Assembly (NCBI GenBank): GCA_000226015.1
Contig: JH152916.1
Span: 29,792-84,646 of the forward strand
Direction of reading: 5' to 3'
DNA length: 54,855 nt
Source of the DNA: Mnemiopsis leidyi
Taxonomy: Eukaryota > Ctenophora > Tentaculata > Lobata > Bolinopsidae
Part shown: piece by piece, positions 22,775 through 34,100 of the stretch
Layout of the letters: every line of letters begins with the position of its first letter
Numbering within the stretch: position 1 is the first letter of the stretch
Position numbers and translations under genes: made by a program
The notes under the pieces: generated by a model
Told to the model about the DNA's origin: nothing
The model's input: the letters and a program-made list of their open reading frames with translations, nothing else
Database searches by the model: none

Positions 22775-25700
22775 GAATAGAGGTCTTGGTTGGTTTTAAA
22801 CTTAAAGGGCTCGCAACATGGATACTCTTGCATGGTGTTGGATAAACAGGGCCGGGCTACGTAGAATAGATCGACGTTCATTTCAATCTGTATACTTTAA
22901 ATATCTATATCACAATCTTCTGCTTCACTCTGCAAAATGATGCACATTTTCTGTCCTCCAGGAACAGGATGAACCAACTTGGCGCCAATTTGAACTCTAG
23001 TTCGCCTGCATATGCGCTATATCAATATGCAGCTTAGGCCAACCTTTGCAATGATTCATAATGCAAGGGATTGGATCCTATACATTTATTGATAGAAGCT
23101 ACATTACTAAGACAGCATTGAAAAGAAAAGAAGCTTTGTGATAATCTCACTTGGTCCCTAATCATTGCGCTTGGCTCTAAAGTTCAGTGCAGCTGTTGAC
23201 AAGGACAGTTACTTTCAACTTGGAGTTGAAACGCGGTTTTCCGGGATGAAAAATAAAAGCCCTGAAACCCCGAACTTCAAGAACCGTATATTTACATTCA
23301 CATTAAAGAGTGACAATTCAAAGGAGGCCTAGAGACGAAATTTGCGCTTCTTAGTTCTTGTGGTTATTGCCATTGGTTAGTTACTTAAATAATTTAAGTA
23401 ACTATGTTTTATAACAGTTTCAACTATAAGGTTTTTTATTTGGCCAAACCCACATTAAATATTTATTCTGCAAGCACCTCCCATCAACTTCTCATTTATG
23501 AGACGAAATTCAAAGAATGAGAGATATAATTAAATTTTGATTTGATTAAATTGACCGTGGGACTAAACGGAGACAATTAGGGCTAGGTTGAGCATTTGGT
23601 CTCACACTTTGGTCGACCGAATTGTAAGAAAAAATTATTCTATTTCACTATTTTATGTAGATTTTGGGCTAAATATAAGGGGTGCTGTATAAGCAACATC
23701 AAATTTAGACATCCTGCCCCACCCTCCAATCTTACTTGTTTTCTCTAGAACTAAATATTTGAGGTATTTGATCTCGGCTAATGCGTCTGCATTGTTCCAT
23801 AGAGATATATATTTTGCAGTGCATTATTCATTTAATTAGAGCCTGATTAGTTTCGCATTGTCAAATTGTCATTGTACTACGTAGTTTAAGCTCACCTTTG
23901 TCTTATTTTTCACTTCACCAGTCCTTTTAAAAAATGGTGAACCAACTTAATTGTAATAACTTTAACTTTTAGCAAAATTGATCTTTTACTAAAATGTCGT
24001 ATTGTAGCATAAAGGCTAAAAAATCGTATAATAAAGTATTGATTTTTAAACTTTTGGCTAAAACTCAGCGTAGTCACAAGTCTGTTGTATGGTTTAAAAA
24101 TTTCTATTGCCAAAATTTTTATGTAGTGCACGTTTTTCTTCTATTAGACGTAACAAAGAAATTGCTAAGATTACCCTCTGCAGAATTTAAAAATACTTGT
24201 GGTAGTCAGCTGGAACTAGAAGGTTATAGTGCACTAGTGCAGCACACCATTACCCTGCCGGGAAATCCCTACCATTCAATCTACACGTCCTTAGTTGCTT
24301 GCTTCGACGGCAAGGATTGTTTGGCATCCAGGTTGCTCCTCCCTGCAGGAGTATAAATATAATTATCACTACGATTGTAAAATAGTGATCGTCGCGAAGC
24401 GGAATTAACAGGCGTGGCGACGTGCATGTCCAATGACTTGGGTTCCGGAGAAGCGATGATAACTATTTTTTTTATCTCAAAATTTAGAATAAGTATAACC
24501 TGAAGACCGAACTTGCAAGCTGCTTCTGGGTTTCGTTCATTCCTGTTCTATCCTAGTTGTGGTATAGGGTGGACTGGTTCAAATGCTTTATAGTTATTTT
24601 GAAAAACCTTAAGATCTTGCCTGAGCTAAGGTAGTATTAGTATAACTATAAGTTCAAGACATTCGTCAAAAACTTTTATTCGCTTACTCAACTGGTCACC
24701 AGCTTGATTCTTTTACATTGTAAACTTTAAAACTAGACATGAGCTCAGTGCTTAACATGAACGGAACAGGGGTGAGGAAGCGAAAAACCCACGTTCCCAG
24801 GAGGCTTTAATATAGAGACATGCGGTGTTATAGGAGGCATGGTGTAAATTGTAAGCTACATCCCAGAAAACCAGAGGGTGCTAGAGGGTTGCCTACTTCC
24901 TGGATACCATCCTAGAGTTTGCAATAATGGTGTTGTTGGGCAGCACGTTACAAGCTTTAATTTTACTGCCGATCTCCCGCAATTTTACGGTCCGTCTCCC
25001 GAGCGTGCTGGTGGCCTGGTAATGTCATTTCTGTCTTTATAATTACTGTCTCATTTAGTTGTAGTACCATAAGTCTAGTCGTCACTTCAGTTCTGATGGT
25101 CACTTGAGTTCTGATCATGGTAGCACTGCTGTTCATAGTTGGAAGTGGTACTGACTACTGTGAGAGTCGCTCTTGTTATGGCTGATAACTTTATAAAGTA
25201 AAAGTTAAAGCCCTCCTGAATCCTAGTGATTGTGGCAATTGGGAGTTTATATAAGGTTTCTTTACCAAGGGTCAAGATGCTAGATGGTTTTCTTGAAGAT
25301 GCCTCCTCCCAAAGGGTTGGACTAGGAAAATGCTCTAGGTTATGGTGGTTAGGCGTTGGTCGAGGAAATTGGTCGGCGACCCTAACATCCTCAGGATCAG
25401 AGACAAAGGATCTGGTGCTATTAGCATGATATTATTATCAGTCACCCTGACGTTGACGAGTTCTTAATCTATTTCATTGCTCCGGAGATGATTAATACCA
25501 CTCTTACCCTTAATCGCATTGATGATCATTTAGACAACTATTTTACCGCCGAATATTATTCTGCTTGACTCATGAGGCGCTCACTCAAAAACTACGACGA
25601 AGGGCTTAACTTTATTGTTTTTGAGGAGCTGCGAGCATTAACTCAGGTTTGGTGGATAAATAGGTACTTAATCGTCCAATAAAATTGATCTTATGTTTAA

Positions 25701-25950
25701 ATAGACGTCTGTCTGATCTTATGTTTAAATAGACGTTTGTCTGAGTGTCTAAATCTAGGAGGGGGTATAGTCAGAATTTTGGAGTATTGGAGTATTTATA
25801 GTTGGTCAATTCGTTGAGTTTATCGCTCTGTACAGTCGATGATCAAAGAAGTAAACTAAATTTTTCGGTACATTTGCCTCAATATAATTTATGAATTTTT
25901 TTAAAACTACGTGTTTGGGGCTCTTGAATACAGAAAATAGCTTTCAGTAG
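22775..25950. other. Upstream region of neuropeptide gene, no firm gene
   Basis: The 120-codon frame at 23994-24356 and the frame at about 25424-25564 (DEFLIYFIAPEMIN) are open but unassigned; the latter could be a transposon remnant. Nothing else stands out. Confidence 0.35.
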
Positions 25951-26054
25951 TGATTTATATAGTGATTCATATAGTGATCTAACCATCTCTCATCATGTTA
26001 GCGAATAAGAGACAGAAAGTTCCAGTACTTTCCGAGACGAACGAAGAGAAAACC

Positions 26055-26755
26055 ATGAAGTGTTTCGTTGTGTTGTTTGCCCTCCTCGCCCTATCTCAGT
26101 CAGCCTCACTCAACTCCCTAGGTACGTTCACAACTTCTTATAGTAAATCATTCTTTCTCAAAACTAGATTCTAGCTGCTAGCACGTAGAATCTACGTAGA
26201 ATCAATATCAGTACTAGTAAGTAATTTTATTGCGTAAACCATATTCAACCATATTCCACATAGAGTCAGATGAAGATGTGATAATCTCAAACCATATTCC
26301 ACATAGAATCAGATGAAGATGTGATAATCTAAAACCATATTCCACATAGAATTAGAATCAGTAGAAGATGTAGTGATCTAAAACCATACTTCACATAGAA
26401 TCAGTAGAAGATGTGATAATGGCTGATAACGACAACGTTGAACTGGAAGAAGGTGCCCTGAACGCTGAGGAGGAAGCCCGAGTTTACAAAGGCTACAACG
26501 GAGGTCAGTTTTACAGTAACAAACTTTCACTCGCTAAGTTATCTCATTCTCCCTCTAAGCAAATTTCTGGATCTTGGAAATGTTTGAAACGTGAGCGATA
26601 ATCTTTGAGGCTTTGGTTTGTCCATAAAACAAATCTCTGCATTAAAATACGGAAATAGCAAGTCTTAAGTGCTTCTGGTCAGCGCTTGCCAGATTGTCCA
26701 ACTGTTCAACTCAATCTTTATCTATTCTTAGGTAACCGAGTCTGGTACGGATAAG
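26055..26755 (+). CDS. VWYamide-type neuropeptide precursor
   Basis: Three exons: 26055-26121, 26405-26503 and 26732-26755, with both introns in phase 1 (donors G|GTACGT and G|GTCAGT; acceptors CAG and TTAG). The spliced product is 62 residues. A signal peptide (MKCFVVLFALLALSQSA) comes first, then an acidic propeptide rich in Glu and Asp, then the C-terminal NRVWYG-stop. Gly is the amide donor and the preceding Arg is a monobasic cleavage site, so the predicted mature peptide is Val-Trp-Tyr-amide or a short extension of it. A VWYamide has been described from ctenophore nervous tissue by peptidomics; I recognise this gene by that terminal motif. It has only one peptide copy, unlike many multi-copy cnidarian precursors. 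The peptide, amide Gly and stop all lie in the 24-nt last exon. No TATA box is clear upstream. Confidence 0.8.
26248..26420 (+). repeat. Tandem repeat spanning intron 1 acceptor of neuropeptide gene
   Basis: Units begin with ACCATATTCCACATAGA at 26248, 26291 and 26334, and with ACCATACTTCACATAGA at 26383 (spacings 43, 43, 49). Each carries an AATCAG or GTCAG acceptor-like AG followed by an ATGAAGATGTGATAAT-type word. The last unit contains the acceptor used in the gene model (AG at 26403-26404) and the first 16 coding bases of exon 2. Confidence 0.9.
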
Positions 26756-26806
26756 AAGACAGACAACCAACAAGGACAAGACTCACCATGACAACAATCA
26801 CTATGG

Positions 26807-26862
26807 CAACGTCACCATGGTAACGTCACCATGGCAACGTCACCATGGTGACCTCATCATGG
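26807..26862 (+). repeat. 14-bp repeat in 3' UTR of neuropeptide gene
   Basis: Four consecutive 14-bp units of the form YAACGTCACCATGG at 26807, 26821, 26835 and 26849, the last diverged. Each contains the palindrome CCATGG. The array begins 52 bases after the stop codon. Confidence 0.9.
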
Positions 26863-26869
26863 TGCCGTG

Positions 26870-28180
26870 AAATCTTGTCGACATGGCATCACCTTGGTTA
26901 CATCTTCTGTCTTCCCATCACCACCTCACGACGATACTGCACTCGTGAGCTTGTCCATTTTGTCACCGTGTTTTGTGATTTAAGAACCCGGACAGTTTCC
27001 ACGTTTACATGATGAGTTAATCCATTTTGAATCTTGTTACCGTTTAAAACTGTTTTCGTAATTATATTTACAATTAATTTAAGGATTGTGTCACTGTTAT
27101 TCTCGAATAATAAGACAAGAAGGTGGTTTTTAAAATTTTTAATGATTAATCTTCGACAAAATATATGTAGCATTAAAAAAGTTTACGGTAAATTGTGTAG
27201 CAGCGAAAGATTCTTTGTCATATTCTTTTAGTTTTAAAATTTCTGATCTTATTCGACTAACAGTGATTTATTCATGCCCACACAGCTCATTACCATGCAA
27301 AATTTTAAAGCTATTTATTCATGTTGTAAACCTATTTCATGTTGTAAACCTATTCATGTTGTAAACCTATTTCATGATTCACGGTAGCCGTAGAGGACTT
27401 TTTGTTAAATCGAAGTAGAGCTAGAGATTTTAGAAAACTAGACAATCCACGATTTCACAGAGTTTTTCTTCATAAAATAAAGTTTCGCTACAAGTTTAAT
27501 CTCTATTAAGTTTGAATCTCAGTTGGTTTGTTTTATTTGTCTTGTCTCCCAGAAGAAGACCACCAAGTTGACTGTACCAAATTCAAAGAACCAGATCTTC
27601 GATAACCAGAATTAGATTGCCCAATTAATAGAACCAAATTTAAGGTACTGAATCTTAACTTTCATTTTACACGACTAAATTCTATGATGATATGAAGTAA
27701 CAATAAGTACGCATATTTAAATTGTGTATTGCTAATAAATTGCAATACTCAAGCATTTAAAGCTATACAAAATTTATCATCAAGTATTTAACTCATATAA
27801 CTCCATTAAATTCAACTTATCAAAAGTCAAGCAAACTGAAATCAAACAATATATAGCGCCACTGTTTTCGTTAGTGAAAAGATGTTTCTTATCTGATAAA
27901 AAACAAAATGAAACATTCCAAAAAACAAATTTTTGACGGGACGATATCGACATCTCCTGGTCAGAAGTCTGATTTACAAGAGATGTGTCATAGATGTGTA
28001 CCCGTCACGACCTGGTATACAGCTGGACAGAACGGTAGAGAAAATTCACAAAATTAAGACTGGAAAAAGATCTGTTAATTAGAAAGATGTAAAAACAACG
28101 TACTCCAAATTGAAGGTTTTCTTAATAGTTTAAGGTTCTTTTAAAAGTTTTATTCAAATTATTTCAAATCAAATTTCAAT
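26870..28180. other. Intergenic between neuropeptide gene and Ig gene
   Basis: AT-rich. A triplicate TTTCATGTTGTAAACCTA-type repeat lies at 27318-27375 and an AATAAAG word near 27476 could be a polyadenylation signal for either strand's transcript. No exon recognised. Confidence 0.45.
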
Positions 28181-31100
28181 ATGGAGATCATCGAAAACAG
28201 AAAATCCTTTGCAGAAAATATTTCAATGTCCGTAAGTTGGATTTTGGCTGTCCAAATCTTGATCTCGATAACAACATATATGTGGTTTCAGAGTTTCTTT
28301 GTGAACTTTCTTCTCAATGTTCTGTCACAGCTGTCCAGCCCGTCAGAGCACCAGCAGGATCCTATAGTATATTCAAAGTATTGCTATAGTATACTTTAAG
28401 TATAACTATCGTATAATCATAGTATAACTACCGTATACTAATAGTATAACTACAGTATACAGTATACTAATAGTATAACTATAGTATACTTATAGTAAAA
28501 CTATAGTATACTTATAGTATAACTATAGTATACTTATAGTATAACTATAGTATACAGAATACTAATGACATAACTATAGTATACTTATAGTATAACTATA
28601 GTATACTTATAGTATAACTATAGTATACAGTATACTAATAGTAAAACTATAGTCCTGCTAGTGACTGACGAGCTGTTTACCGTCCTCATCCACCACCACC
28701 CATTGGAGGGGGAGCCGGACCTGAAACAGTTCCTGTTAGCTCCAGCTAAACAAGGTAGTTTTTAACTGAAATAACATAGTTAGGCTTGCTATCAAAGCAA
28801 TTGACGACGCATGGAAAATTTCAGAATGTGCTTACTTGACAAACGAGAACAGAACAAGAAGTCTTAAGGACAATACAACAACACTCAAGTACTGTCAGAT
28901 ATATCTAGGGTGTGGTTTTGTTGGTCATATTTTTCCCTTTTTTGGAGCTTTATATAATTTATAGTATTAACATATTCTATCATACTTTTTATTACTACTT
29001 CTTTGTCCCTGCATTCTGGATCAGGGTTTACAGGTCCTCCTCCCCTTTGTGCCAAACATCCGGGATGTCTGGCGCAAAGGCAAGAGGAACTGCGAACCCC
29101 GATGTAGAACAGGGACACATGGATGTTAATGATTCTACGCTTACGGAGAGCTCCAGAAAGACTAATTAGAGCTGATAATTATGTCGATAGGGAATTAACG
29201 GGAAGTCGCTCATAATCTCATAATGTTTTACCGATGAATTATAACAATTGCCCTTCTATTTTCCATCTTTTTCTCCTCCCGCTTTTTCCCCTATCACCTT
29301 GACGGTGACCTATGATTACACAGCTGCGATACGATAAGCGTAAAAAAATTGAAACGGCAATCCCAAAATAATTTTTTCTCGCTGAAAAAACTCTATCAGC
29401 CTTTTTTACCTAACTGACTGGGAGACTTTCCTTGAGACAACTAAGAAATTGTAGTTCCCAGAATCACAAGTCACAAACATTTACCATCTAACCGATAGTC
29501 TACAACTATGAAATTTCCAAAGTATTGAGAACAAAATCAAATACTCCGGTTAGAAGGCATGAAATATCCCTATTCTATCAATTTGTGTTTCTGAATGCAG
29601 CTAAATAGGAACCATATCCACAAAGACACGTACCCTGGTGCTAGGAAGAGGAATTCCACTTGTCCATTATTCTGAGTAATACGTTTCATCGGAATCTCCA
29701 AATCTTGGTTTAGGAAATACTGACCAGATAGTGAGGTGTGAAAAAGCTTGCACTTTGCAGGCTCAAACTCTTTACTCTTAGAATCTGGATGTTCCGTTGG
29801 ATCTTAGAGTCGAACTCAAACAATAATTTTAGGCTGGCAGATTACATGGAACACATAGAACTTATGTTTCTAAACTTTAAGGCCTCTTAAATTCCAAATT
29901 CTTTCTTCCTTGACGCTTCTTCTGTGTCTTTTCAATCCTCCCAACCGATGCAACGTAAGAGCTAATATTTCAACTGATTGCAGTTACTAGCATGACAAAG
30001 TACGAGTTATAACCACAGACCGTAAATTCCAACAATCTTTCCAAATAAGGCCTGGGTGTAAAGCGATCTGTTTGCTTAATAAATTGAAACATCACACATT
30101 TTTCTCCCTGTTCACAGTTCACAAAGTTTGGACAAGTGCAGTGAACTTTACCTCTCATGTCCAAACTGTTAACTCCCGGATGGTTTATTGAGAGATAGCT
30201 CCGCATCTTAAAGCTGCGGATCTAACTTCAGTCAGCTTTTTTTGTGTCATTTATACCTTTTCGTTTGAAGTTTGTATTGCTGCTTAGTTTCATAACGTTT
30301 GTTGAAGTTTTTATTGACCAATTATTAATAAACTTACCGTTAAAACGACCGTCACATCAGCCGTTATAGGAACCGTCACATCAGCCGTTCAACAACCGAT
30401 ATGCAATAAAACCTCTCTGATATAGGTTGAATACCTCTACCGCCTTCTCGAATCCCTAGAAACTCCCGACTGTAAACTCTCTACCTACCGCCTGACACCC
30501 AGTAATCCTCTGTTCGGATGTACAGAGTACTATCTCTCTTTCTCTGGAGCTCGGGTTTCCTGCTTGTTCCCACAGGTCGGTAAATGACTCGAGATCTGCA
30601 GAACGTTTTGTTTTTCCAGCAGTTACAAAAAATCACATACGGGGAGTCCGAGTAATGTCCTTACAGAAGAGAAGGAAATCCAAATAAAGATTGTCACAGG
30701 AATTAACAAAACCCCAAACCTTCAATATGAAATGACCGTTCACCGTCTTTTTAGTTTTTTCCATTAAACATCAAAAAAGGGTGATGTAAAAAGAATGTAC
30801 CGTTTAAATGAACCGAAAAACCAGGAGATGCAGGAAGGTAGTAGCTCGTAAAGTGTAAAGTTAGGACGATAAAATCTAAGGTCAATTAGGTGTATAGGGT
30901 GAAATCAAGTTTTTGGACTTAAAGACTATCGAAATCTCTGTCAGATAATACACTAAAACGATGGCCTCAAGGTAAAAGTATCATAATTTGGAGGTCCCCA
31001 TTTTACGAAAATAAGAACAATAATATGAGCTCAGCAATATTAGACTAGGAAACAGCCGATATTACGTAATATCAACAGCTGAACTATTAAATACTCTACT

Positions 31101-34100
31101 GTGTTTCCTCCAAACTTTATCTAGAGAAAACACTCTTCTCCTTCAGAGAGCTGGGAAAACATAAGCGGTATAACAGCACAGCAGTCCTTAACGAAGAACA
31201 ACGATGAAGAGCTGTACGCTGCAGAGTTTGCTGTTGACGATGATGTCGTCACTAAGTCGTGGACAATGCCAGGACGTGATGGAATAGCCTGGATCAGATT
31301 AAATCTTAATCAGGTAAATCTGTCTTCAATGGGACAGTATATTTGTATATCGTCATCAGTCTTTCTGTTTCAATCTAATTTAAACAGTGAGGGGAAATAA
31401 TGCGAACATTGTACTTACTGTCTCAGAAAATACAAGATAACCATTAATCTAAATAAAAGAGGAAGTTTAAAAAACCCGGCCCCAAACACATAGAAACGTT
31501 GAAGTTAGAAACAACAGCTCCCAAACCAGGACCTAGGTAATCTTGAACAGATTCAGACAGAACCCTACAGGTTTACTGCGTGAAGGACATGATACGGTAC
31601 TGGAAATCAGGGAAAGTAGCAAACACCTGGACCCGTACTGAACAAAACTGGAGCTGTGAGGGTCACACGGAGAGTTGTGGGGAGATGGAGATTGTAGTAA
31701 GTTTGGAGAGTGAGGACCCGGGCTATGTGTCCACCTCGCATTGTGTTAACGGGGATAAGATCGAACTTAGGTCGAGCACGCCTATCGGAGTTCACCATAT
31801 TGTGGTGAATGGGAAGCCAGGTAAGAATGGGAAACCAGGTAAGAGTTAAGAATATTGAGTGTTGCACAATTATCTGATATACCCTAGATTTATATTAGGT
31901 TTTACTTCTTACCAACTGCTTCCAACTTAGTTTCTTTGAAAGGTATCTTATATACTTCTTTCTCATGCACTTCTCCTCTACCCATATCATCACAGATCAC
32001 TTATTAGTTGAAACAAGCTTGTTGTAGCTTTGTGACTCCATCTCTGCAAGATAAAACCTGCGAAACCTTCAAACCGACCACTAACAAACTTGATAATTTC
32101 AGCGGCACTGCCAGAGTTAGAGTTTCTGGAAGTACCCAGTGACACAACAACAGAAACCGGAGAGAGCGTTACACTTTCCTGCAAGTTTAACAGAGCACCG
32201 GAACTCTCAATCGAGTGGTAGGAGCTTGTCAAATGTTTTAGAATATCATCTCGTATATTGGGGTAACTTGAGTCATAACGTTGATGTTCAACACTGTATT
32301 AGGAAATAAGACAGGACAAGTTTTGTTATAAAGTGGCTAGCCACAAGTCTCCTTTAAGCCACTTCCCATGAAAAATTTAGAATTTAGCTTTCGATTTCAC
32401 TTATACCTTGTTTAATACAAAAACGCCAGGATATCCAAAAATACTAACTGGCTTAGTTTACAAATCATGTCAACAAACATGACAAATAATGTTAACCGTG
32501 CTTACATCAGGTTGAAAGATAACGTAAGAACAAGTTCAGAGAAGATAAGATCGGGAAAATGGAAACAGTGGAAATCTGGATATCTTGTTGTTACCGATGT
32601 CGACAAGGAAGACAGTGGAATTTACACTTGTGAGGGACGAGATCGGAATAGGACAATCACGTCTAATGCTCTACTCAACGTTAACTGTAAGTTTATCTTA
32701 ATTTTAAAAAGCTTTGCCAAAATTACTACGCTCTTTCATCCCTGTCTAAAATATCAATTTGCCGTAAGTCAACTCCGAGCGGTTACGAATCCAAACATTC
32801 CCCAGATTTTGAACCCAACGCAGCCGGAGGACCTCAATCTACGGAAGTGTTCGCGGGAGACTCTGTCACTTTGTCGTGCGATATACCCGACAGCAACCCG
32901 CCAGTTTACTTATCAATGTATAAGGAGGGGGAGGAAACTGAAGTTGAGAGGAACCTTCCCAGATATCGGGTATAGATTTTACTCTTTGGGCGGATTAATT
33001 GGTAGTTCACAGTCGTGAATTCTAACAGAAATTTTAGATAACACGATAAAAGATTTGTACAATACATTCTACTCCAAGATATAGTGACAACTGACTCGAC
33101 GACTTATGGAACGTTTAAGATAATGTTGATGATCTTTTAAGAAAAACCATTACGGTATTTTCCGCAGGTTACAAAGGAAGAGAGCGTATACAGCCTGATA
33201 ATAGAGAATGTAACAACAGCCGATGCCGGTAGTTACTACTGCACGTCAAGATACGCTATAGAAGGAGCAATAGACTGGAGCACTTACACCAGCCCCACTG
33301 GAGAGCTCAGAGTCCGGGCTGAGAGACCCGGATCTCTAGAGGCACCACACCTGGAGGTGGTAGCAGATCAAGGAGAAACGGTGGTGTTGGAGGTGTCAGT
33401 ATCTGCTGATCCGGCTCCGGAGGTTCGGTGGTTCCTGACTTTAGAGACCGGGGTGTCAATAGAGGTGGGGAGCGGTGTGGAGGGGATGGAGACTTCGTTA
33501 GAGCAAGACGGACAGAGATACAACATCTTTCTAACAATACGCGATGTGAGTGTGGAGTATCACCGAGCAGAGTTCAGAGCGACACTTAACAACAGATACG
33601 GGGAAGTGAACACCCCGGTTATTTCCCTGTTTGTAAACCACGTGACGTGTAATACCAGTGTGGAGGGGACTAGAGAGATGGAGTGGAGGGAAGGTGAACC
33701 AGCGAGCCTGTCTTGTCCGGTACCTGTGTCGGAATATCCCTCCCATTCTGTTCGCTGGATTTACAATAATGTTACCAGGTACTGTAGGCTGGTCTTGGGT
33801 TTTCAAGTTTCAACTCAAAGGTCATATAAAGTCATTATTCAACTCGAAGAAGTCAAATCCTTGAAATGAAACAAAAACAGCAAAACCTCTAAATTCGCTG
33901 ATACTTTGAAAGCCCCATTGTATCAAGCTAAGTTGTATATATGTATAATGTATATTCTATAATGAATATTGTATATTGTATGATATATAATGTATATTGT
34001 ATATTGTATAATTTCTGTTGTCTAATTCTTGCTCCTACCTCCAGCTCTTTAAGACAGTCGGGACACACTCTGTCTACAGAGAGTTTACAGATCGAGGACA

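Noticed and set aside
26055-26755. A multi-copy cnidarian-type amidated-peptide precursor
   Set aside because: Only one amidation site is present and no repeated peptide follows; the single terminal RVWYG fits the ctenophore pattern instead.
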